DNA of 64,000 bases. Source: Laedolimicola sp934402125. Its GTDB lineage: Bacteria; Bacillota; Clostridia; Lachnospirales; Lachnospiraceae. The stretch covers positions 124,001 to 188,000 of the forward strand of contig NZ_JBQHTG010000002.1 in NCBI RefSeq assembly GCF_052065835.1. Direction: 5' to 3'. Positions 58,775 through 64,000 of the stretch are shown here, piece after piece. The notes under the pieces were generated by a model, which was given only the letters and a program-made list of their open reading frames with translations, was not told where the DNA came from and did not search any database. Position 1 is the stretch's first letter; every line of letters starts with the position of its first letter. The translations under genes were made by a program, and so were the position numbers.

Positions 58775-58811
58775 GATTCAGTATACCGGACGGCCGGAAG
58801 GGTACTGAATC
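58775..58811 (+). promoter_or_regulatory. Leader hairpin before the ECF sigma gene
   Basis: GATTCAGTA (58775-58783) and TACTGAATC (58803-58811) flank an inner CCGG/CCGG stem. It ends 5 bases before the GGGAGG ribosome binding site, has no T-run, and may control translation. Confidence 0.5.
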
Positions 58812-58830
58812 ATGACGGGAGGAACCGCGC

Positions 58831-59385
58831 ATGCTGATGTATCTGTCCATACTGGACACCCAGGACGAAAAAGAAAAATTTACAGAGGTCTATGAGCAGT
58901 ATCAGCATTTCTGCTGGTATGTGGCGTTTCAGCTGCTGGGCGACGATCACCTGGCGGAGGACGCAGTGCAGGAGATCTTTCTGGCGCTGACCAGACATCT
59001 GGACAAGATTGAAGCTGTGGAGAGTCCCAGAACCCGGAAGTTTCTGATGACGATTGTGAAAAGTAAGGCCATCGATATTCTGCGGAAGCAGAAAAACGAG
59101 CTGTCCATGGAAGAGCTAGAGTGTGAGCTTTCTGCTTCGGAGCCCGATGCCCTGAGCCAGTACATAACCAGAGAAAATTATAACGCGCTGATTTCCTGCG
59201 TGTTGGAGCTGGAGGAGTCATATCGCGTGATTTTTGAATATAAGTATGTACATGGGCTTTCGGATCAGAAAATTGGAGAAATTCTGGGGATTTCTTCCAA
59301 GAATGTAAATGTCCGGTATTACCGGGCGCGGAAAAAGCTTCAGGGGATGCTGGAAAAGGAGGTGGCAGGCAGTGCGGGACGATAA
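58831..59385 (+). CDS. ECF-type RNA polymerase sigma factor
   Basis: Sigma factor of 184 residues with region 2 (QYQHFCWYVAFQLLGDDHLAEDAVQEIFLAL) and region 4 (GLSDQKIGEILGISSKNVNVRYYRARKKL) joined by a short linker, no region 3: the extracytoplasmic-function layout. ATG 58831 follows GGGAGG by 8 bases (ATG 58837 is an alternative). Its 3' end overlaps the next gene, a membrane protein that looks like its anti-sigma factor. Signal and regulon unknown. Confidence 0.85.
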   Translation: MLMYLSILDTQDEKEKFTEVYEQYQHFCWYVAFQLLGDDHLAEDAVQEIFLALTRHLDKIEAVESPRTRKFLMTIVKSKAIDILRKQKNELSMEELECELSASEPDALSQYITRENYNALISCVLELEESYRVIFEYKYVHGLSDQKIGEILGISSKNVNVRYYRARKKLQGMLEKEVAGSAGR

Positions 59386-60247
59386 GAAGAACGAACAGGA
59401 ACGGGAGCTGCTTGCGGAAGTCTTCGATGAATGTATGGAGGAGCAGTTAAGCTTTATCCCTTCGGAGCGGGAAATCGCGCGGATGCATCGGTACTCGGAG
59501 GAATTTCAGGAGAGTATGAAGAAGCTTTGCGATGCGGGCGGAAGACCGAAGCGGGAGAAGAACACCATGACCAGCCGGGAATTTGTCTACAGCTTCAATA
59601 AGATAGCGGCCTGCATTGTGGCAGTTCTGGTAGTAGGCGGCGTCTGTACCGGAATTTTTCTGTCCGGTGGAAGAAAGAGCAGTACAGAAACAGCAGTCTT
59701 AGAAGACCGTGTAGAAGGCGCGGCACTTCCGGAAGAAGTCCCCGAAGAAGTGACGGAAGACACGGCAGCAGATCAGGAGCAGACAGAGGCAGCCTCTAAG
59801 GAAGCGGCACCGGAGAAAATCATCTTCGCAGGCCATGAGATTTATCAGGCAGAGGATCAGGATGTGACCGGGGATACGGAAGCGGTGAAAACCCTGGTAT
59901 CCAGTCCGGTGATAGACCGGGAGGCAGCGACCGTCAAAATCACAATCGGCAACATCAGTGAGAACCCCATTTCCTATAACGCGAATATGGAACTTCAGGT
60001 ACAGCAGGACGGCGTCTGGTATGTCATTCCCAGAAAAAACGAGCCGGTGGGACAGCAGGATACCACCGTAGAGCTTGCGCCGGGAATGGCCCAGGACGAA
60101 GAGCTGGCTCTGACAGCATACGATCTGGATTATGACGCGGACGCCTATCGGATCATCACCTATGTGGATGGCGTTCCTTTTAGTGCCGGATTCCGGTTTG
60201 AGAGCGTGGAACAGGGATTGGAAGAAGCATGGGAGGAAGCAGAATGA
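59372..60247 (+). CDS. Probable membrane anti-sigma factor
   Basis: Protein of 291 residues. A cytoplasmic N-terminal domain (1-85; no HxxxCxxC zinc motif of classical ZAS anti-sigma factors), one membrane helix at about 91-113 (IAACIVAVLVVGGVCTGIF), an acidic Glu/Thr-rich stalk and a beta-rich extracellular domain (KITIGNISENPISYNANMEL) resembling DUF5067-type folds. GTG start at 59372 after AAGGAGG, 14-base overlap with the sigma gene. Position after an ECF sigma factor is the main reason for the call. Confidence 0.65.
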   Translation: MRDDKKNEQERELLAEVFDECMEEQLSFIPSEREIARMHRYSEEFQESMKKLCDAGGRPKREKNTMTSREFVYSFNKIAACIVAVLVVGGVCTGIFLSGGRKSSTETAVLEDRVEGAALPEEVPEEVTEDTAADQEQTEAASKEAAPEKIIFAGHEIYQAEDQDVTGDTEAVKTLVSSPVIDREAATVKITIGNISENPISYNANMELQVQQDGVWYVIPRKNEPVGQQDTTVELAPGMAQDEELALTAYDLDYDADAYRIITYVDGVPFSAGFRFESVEQGLEEAWEEAE

Positions 60248-61137
60248 AGAAAAGAATCGGGATAGCAGCTTTATTGCTGACAGCGCTGGTGGTGTCAGGC
60301 TGCGGCGCAAGCAGCGCTAAGATGGAAATGGCGACGGCAGATTCGGCAGCGGCAATGACAGAGGAGATGGCGGAGGATAACGGCTACGTTACGGCCGCTT
60401 CCGGGCTTGAAGCGCCGAAAAGCACCGGACAGAAGTTGATCAAAACAGTCAATCTGAGCATGCAGACCAGAAAGTTCGATGAGCTTCTGGAGCACATTCA
60501 GACCAAGGTTACGGAGAGCGGCGGTTATACAGAAAGCTCCGACATCTCCGGCAACAGCTATTATGGGGGCGGCAACCGTTATGCCTGGCTGAGCCTGCGG
60601 ATTCCCGCGGATAAGCTGGATAGCTTTGTGACGGTGGTGAGCGAGCTGGGCAATGTAACCAGCAAAAATGAGAGTGTGGAAGACATTACCCTGAAATATG
60701 TAGATACGGAAAGCCATAAGAAAGCTCTGGAAACGGAGCAGGAGCGTCTGCTTACCCTGATGGAGCAGGCGGAAAGCATGGACGACATTATCAAGATCGA
60801 AACCCGGTTGTCTGAAATCCGTTATGAACTTCAGTCCTACGAATCGACCTTGAGAACCTATGACAATCAGGTTTCTTACAGTACAGTCAGTATCAGTATC
60901 AACGAAGTGGATCGGGAAACGGCTCCGGAAAAACAGGGCTTTGCGGAGGAGCTGAAGAACCGGCTTTCGGATAATCTCTATCATATCAGTCACGGCCTGC
61001 GGAATTTTGCTATCTGGTTTATCGCGGCGATTCCTTACTTCCTGATTCTGGGCGTAATCGGATTCGCGGTAATTAAGATTGTGCGGAAAATAATCTGGAA
61101 AAAACCGATGTTCCATAAAAAGAAAAAAGAAGAGTAG
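60244..61137 (+). CDS. DUF4349 lipoprotein with C-terminal membrane helix
   Basis: Protein of 297 residues. Lipoprotein signal (LLLTALVVSGCG, Cys about 20), then a DUF4349 domain (KTVNLSMQTRKFDELLEHIQ; RIPADKLDSFVTVVSELG; YVDTESHKKALETEQERL coiled coil) and a C-terminal helix FIAAIPYFLILGVIGFAVI with a basic tail. DUF4349 proteins are surface proteins often under ECF or other stress regulators. ATG overlaps the previous stop (ATGA), so it completes a three-gene unit with the sigma and anti-sigma genes. Confidence 0.8.
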   Translation: MKKRIGIAALLLTALVVSGCGASSAKMEMATADSAAAMTEEMAEDNGYVTAASGLEAPKSTGQKLIKTVNLSMQTRKFDELLEHIQTKVTESGGYTESSDISGNSYYGGGNRYAWLSLRIPADKLDSFVTVVSELGNVTSKNESVEDITLKYVDTESHKKALETEQERLLTLMEQAESMDDIIKIETRLSEIRYELQSYESTLRTYDNQVSYSTVSISINEVDRETAPEKQGFAEELKNRLSDNLYHISHGLRNFAIWFIAAIPYFLILGVIGFAVIKIVRKIIWKKPMFHKKKKEE

Positions 61138-61148
61138 GGGCAATGTAC

Positions 61149-61177
61149 TTTCCTGTTCTGCAAAAATCTGCTATAAT
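61149..61177 (+). promoter_or_regulatory. Possible promoter of the GH13 gene
   Basis: TTTCCT (61149-61154), 17-base spacer, perfect TATAAT (61172-61177); the -35 is poor. Confidence 0.4.
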
Positions 61178-61217
61178 ATGCATAATTGGAAATCCGACAA
61201 AGCGAGGGAGCAGAAAG

Positions 61218-63143
61218 ATGAAGAATTCGGAAAACACATTCCGCTATCAGATAAAAAAAGGAGCCTATCACCGGCCGGGTATCGAACGCCAGGGTGACGC
61301 TATCTGCTTCACCGTCGCAGTTCCCGAAGAGAAGGAATGCAGCCTGCTTCTTTATAAAAAGGGGGAGCAGGAGGAAGCGGTCGAGATCCCCATGGAGCGA
61401 AGTACCCGTTACGGAGATCTACGTTCCGTTGAGATTGAAAAGCTCCCCATGGGCGTATACGAATACAATTACCGGATAGAAGGCGAGCTTGTAACGGATC
61501 CCTATGCCCGGCGCATTGCCGGGCGGGAAATCTGGGGACAGGCGCCGGCGGGAAAAGAAGCCCTGCGGGGCTGTATTATTTCTGATGAATTTGACTGGGA
61601 AGGGGATGCGCCCCTGCAGCTTTCTTATACAGAAATTGTGGCTTATGCCACCCATGTGCGCGGTTTTACCCGTCATTCCACTTCGGGCGTCCGGTCTAAG
61701 GGTACCTTTGCAGGCGTCCGGGAAAAGATTCCCTATCTGAAAAATCTGGGGATCAACCAGCTGGAGCTCATGCCGGTCTATGAATTCGCGGAGGTTGAGG
61801 CCTGGGACGAGAAGCGTCCGCAGATCCGCAGGGGAGGAAAAGCAGACGAACCATTGATGAACTACTGGGGCTATACGGACAGCTATTATTTTGCGCCCAA
61901 AGCCTCCTATGCGGCGTCGAAAGATCCAGTAAGGGAGCTGAAAACCCTGGTGCGGGAGCTTCACAGAAATGGGATCGAGCTGGTGCTGGAATTCTATTTC
62001 CCGGCGGGAATGCAGACTGCCCAGATACTGGACTGCATCCGCTACTGGGTGCTGGAATACCATATTGACGGGGTTCGTGTGAACCGGGATCATACGCCGG
62101 TGGAGGAGCTGGCCCAGGAGCCCCTTTTAAGCCACACAAAGATCATGTCCGAGGGCTTTGACCTGGAGAAGGTTTACGAGGGACGCACCGTTCCTCGCTT
62201 CCGCAATCTGGCGGAATACAATGACGGATTTATGCTGGATATCCGCCGGTTCCTGAAGGGCGACGAGGGCATGATTCCGGCCTTTATCTGGCGGGAACGG
62301 AAGAATCCGGAGCGGTATGCGGTCATGAACTATGTGGCCGGGCACAATGGCTTTACCCTGATGGACGCCGTGTCCTATGACGAGAAGCACAACGAGGCCA
62401 ACGGAGAGGATAATCGGGACGGCACCGATTATAACTACAGCTGGAACTGTGGAGAGGAAGGACCCAGCCGGAAGAAGAAGACGCTGGAGCTCCGTTCCCG
62501 GCAGCTTCGCAACGCGCTGGTCATGCTGTTCCTCAGTCAGGGCGTGCCGGTTCTGTACGGCGGTGACGAACAGGGCAATTCCCAGTCCGGTAATAATAAT
62601 GTCTATTGTCAGGACAATGAGCTGTCCTGGATCAAATGGAAACCCGGGAAAGCCTGGACTTTCCTGGAAGAATATGTAAGAATGCTCATAGCTTTTCGAA
62701 AAGCCCACCCGATTTTCCGCCAGGAAGCGGAGCTTCGGCAGACGGATTACCTGTCCTGCGGCCACCCGGATATATCCTATCACGGAAAGCGGGCCTGGCT
62801 GGGCGACTTTGAAAATTACAGCAGAAGCGTAGGAATCCTGTACGCAGGCGAATATGTGTCGGCAAATTCAAACGGTGAAAGGTCGGATGATTCCTTTTAC
62901 GCAGCCTACAATATGCACTGGATTCCCCATGAGTTTGCCCTTCCGAAGCTGCCGGAGGGGCAGGTCTGGACCGTTGCCCTGGATACAGGGGCGGAGGGAG
63001 CAGACGGAATCTATGAGGAAGGAAGCGGGGCAATACTGACAGAACAGCGCACCGTGACGGTTCCGGAGCGCACGATTCTGATTCTCCGCGGACAGAAGCG
63101 GCAGAAGGAAAAGAAGAAACAGGCAGGAGCAGAGGCAGAATGA
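61218..63143 (+). CDS. GH13 glycogen-debranching (GlgX/isoamylase) homolog, catalytic Asp residues replaced
   Basis: Protein of 641 residues. CBM48 domain at about 10-95, GH13 barrel, and a short C-terminal beta domain. Family hallmarks: NQLELMPVYEF, NYWGYTDSYYFAPKASYA, HNEANGEDNRDGT, FLSQGVPVLYGGDEQGN. The nucleophile position (GFRFD in GlgX) reads GVRVN289, and the transition-state Asp (AHDGFTL) reads GHN377GFTL; the acid/base Glu312 remains in MSEGFD. It is therefore probably not a hydrolase and may bind glycogen or regulate. ATG 61218 follows GAGGGAG. The stop overlaps the next gene. Confidence 0.85.
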   Translation: MKNSENTFRYQIKKGAYHRPGIERQGDAICFTVAVPEEKECSLLLYKKGEQEEAVEIPMERSTRYGDLRSVEIEKLPMGVYEYNYRIEGELVTDPYARRIAGREIWGQAPAGKEALRGCIISDEFDWEGDAPLQLSYTEIVAYATHVRGFTRHSTSGVRSKGTFAGVREKIPYLKNLGINQLELMPVYEFAEVEAWDEKRPQIRRGGKADEPLMNYWGYTDSYYFAPKASYAASKDPVRELKTLVRELHRNGIELVLEFYFPAGMQTAQILDCIRYWVLEYHIDGVRVNRDHTPVEELAQEPLLSHTKIMSEGFDLEKVYEGRTVPRFRNLAEYNDGFMLDIRRFLKGDEGMIPAFIWRERKNPERYAVMNYVAGHNGFTLMDAVSYDEKHNEANGEDNRDGTDYNYSWNCGEEGPSRKKKTLELRSRQLRNALVMLFLSQGVPVLYGGDEQGNSQSGNNNVYCQDNELSWIKWKPGKAWTFLEEYVRMLIAFRKAHPIFRQEAELRQTDYLSCGHPDISYHGKRAWLGDFENYSRSVGILYAGEYVSANSNGERSDDSFYAAYNMHWIPHEFALPKLPEGQVWTVALDTGAEGADGIYEEGSGAILTEQRTVTVPERTILILRGQKRQKEKKKQAGAEAE

Positions 63144-63793
63144 AGGCTTGGAAACATTTTTGTACCATCACAGAACATAAAATCATGGTTATGCGGCATT
63201 GCTTCCGGATAGGACTGTACAGACAGGGATTGCTGCATGATATGTCCAAATATACGCCGACGGAATTTATTCCCGGCTGTAAATACTACCAGGGCTACCG
63301 GAGCCCCAACAATGCGGAACGGGAGGAAAAAGGCTATTCGGCAGCCTGGCTGCACCATAAGGGCAGAAATAAGCACCATTATGAATACTGGATAGATTAC
63401 AGTACAGGTCCGGTAAAGGGCATGACCGGCATGAAAATGCCCAACCGCTATGTGGCCGAGATGATGATGGATCGGATGGCGGCATCCAAGATCTACAATA
63501 AAGGGCATTATAACCACCATGAGCCCCTGGAATATTATGAAAAGGGAAAAGATTCCTATATGATTCACGATGAAACCAGGGCGCTCCTGGAGCACCTGTT
63601 GCATATTCTGGACGAGCAGGGTGAAGAAGCGTTATTTGCCTATATGCGCGCCTATATCGTGGGGAAAAAGGAATATCCTAAGATTCCGCCCCGTCCCTGG
63701 CAGCTGGTGGGGGACGGGCATTATATTTCCGACGCGGAGCTGAAAAAAGAGAAAATAAAAGAGGAAATGGGAGAAATCCGCAGAATTATATAG
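63140..63793 (+). CDS. DUF5662 family protein
   Basis: Protein of 217 residues. HKIMVMRHCFRIGLYRQGLLHDMSKY at the N-terminus, then WLHHKGRNKHHYEYW and NKGHYNHHEPLEYY: the many His and Asp residues (HD, HH pairs) suggest a metal-binding helical protein. Family role unknown. ATG at 63140 overlaps the preceding stop (ATGA), so it is translated with the GH13 homolog. No signal peptide. Confidence 0.8.
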   Translation: MKAWKHFCTITEHKIMVMRHCFRIGLYRQGLLHDMSKYTPTEFIPGCKYYQGYRSPNNAEREEKGYSAAWLHHKGRNKHHYEYWIDYSTGPVKGMTGMKMPNRYVAEMMMDRMAASKIYNKGHYNHHEPLEYYEKGKDSYMIHDETRALLEHLLHILDEQGEEALFAYMRAYIVGKKEYPKIPPRPWQLVGDGHYISDAELKKEKIKEEMGEIRRII

Positions 63794-63822
63794 TATAGAG
63801 GAAACAGAAATGAGGTGGCTGC

Positions 63823-64000
63823 ATGACCATACGCGAAAGCACAGAACAGTGGGAAAGCGAGTATCTGAGCCCCTACGCGTCTCTGAGTAAAAACTCAAGG
63901 GGGCGGGAGCGGGAAGAGCTTCCCTGCGATATCCGGCCGGTTTATCAAAGAGATCGAGATCGGATTCTGCACTGTAAGTCCTTTCGACGTCTGAAGCACA
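63823..64000 (+). CDS. dgt: Deoxyguanosinetriphosphate triphosphohydrolase-like, 3' end outside window
   Basis: The first 59 codons are visible: TIRESTEQWESEYLSPYA, then RPVYQRDRDRILHCKSFRRL, the entry of the HD-domain dNTPase family just before its first HD motif. ATG 63823 follows GAGGTGGCTGC. In Lachnospiraceae this gene normally precedes dnaG and rpoD (family knowledge). The window ends before the catalytic HD residues. Confidence 0.85.
   Translation, partial: MTIRESTEQWESEYLSPYASLSKNSRGREREELPCDIRPVYQRDRDRILHCKSFRRLKH

Noticed and set aside
1..64000. tRNA or rRNA genes, CRISPR arrays, insertion sequences, replication origin
   Set aside because: None of their signatures (T-loop GGTTCGA with acceptor stems, regularly spaced repeats, transposase frames with terminal repeats, DnaA-box clusters) were found on reading the intergenic regions.

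Overview
The window is one contiguous stretch of chromosome from a spore-forming, low-oxygen Bacillota. Lachnospiraceae (Clostridium cluster XIVa) is the best fit. The basis is gene order typical of that family (DUF512-der-plsY-gpsA, IreB-ruvX-DUF1292-fur-RNase J-MltG-like-trmR-U32, yifB-dprA-topA-codY), a long-form Prs, a SigK-type sporulation sigma factor, CodY, a CIRCE-controlled groESL and TPP-riboswitch control. Family level is my inference; no rRNA is present to confirm it. Base composition is moderately GC-rich except for one clearly AT-rich block at about 33.3-37.7 kb. Almost all genes lie on the + strand; only prs and a small HPr-like gene are on the minus strand. I found no tRNA, rRNA, CRISPR array, transposase or prophage gene.

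Layout. 0-8.1 kb: pgeF end, prs (minus), then the DUF512-der-plsY-gpsA housekeeping run with two membrane proteins of unknown role. 8.2-11.2 kb: a TrpXYZ-type ABC importer. 11.3-14.5 kb: ilvN, ilvC and an ASKHA-domain protein. 14.5-18.9 kb: carAB behind a promoter and a U-tailed leader hairpin. 19-25.2 kb: nnrD, an AEC transporter, prmA-rsmE, and cysteine desulfurase-thiI (tRNA thiolation). 25.2-25.9 kb: a MntA/HepT toxin-antitoxin pair. 26-33.2 kb: an HPr-like gene, mtaB, then ireB-ruvX-DUF1292-fur-rnj-MltG-like-trmR-trhP, much of it RNA modification and decay. 33.2-37.7 kb: AT-rich island with a PLD-nuclease/helicase/DUF3427 protein, a NUDIX enzyme, a VOC protein and a YaiI-like protein. 37.8-39.3 kb: sigK behind a large hairpin, and a LytTR response regulator. 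39.4-43.3 kb: a run of four genes of which three are broken. 43.5-49.2 kb: yifB, dprA, topA, codY. 49.3-51.5 kb: groES-groEL. 51.5-57 kb: a TPP-riboswitch operon, ykoF-ykoE-ykoD-ykoC plus two further genes. 57-58.7 kb: guaB. 58.8-61.1 kb: an ECF-type sigma factor, its probable anti-sigma factor and a DUF4349 lipoprotein. 61.2-64 kb: a GH13 glycogen-debranching homolog lacking catalytic Asp residues, a DUF5662 protein and the start of dgt.

The most promising undescribed system is at the end of the TPP operon. A radical-SAM protein with an unusual CX8CX2C cluster motif and a small protein resembling chorismate lyase are locked by spacing and overlap into the thiamine-precursor (HMP) transporter operon, which suggests an uncharacterised pyrimidine or thiamine salvage chemistry. 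Other points worth following are the GH13 pseudo-enzyme, the hairpin that covers the sigK ribosome binding site, the helicase-NUDIX pair as a candidate defence or repair module, and the concentrated decay at 39.4-41.5 kb.

Start codons were chosen from ribosome binding sites and overlaps. Several genes use GTG or TTG. Promoter and terminator calls are by eye. Composition statements are by inspection, not computed.
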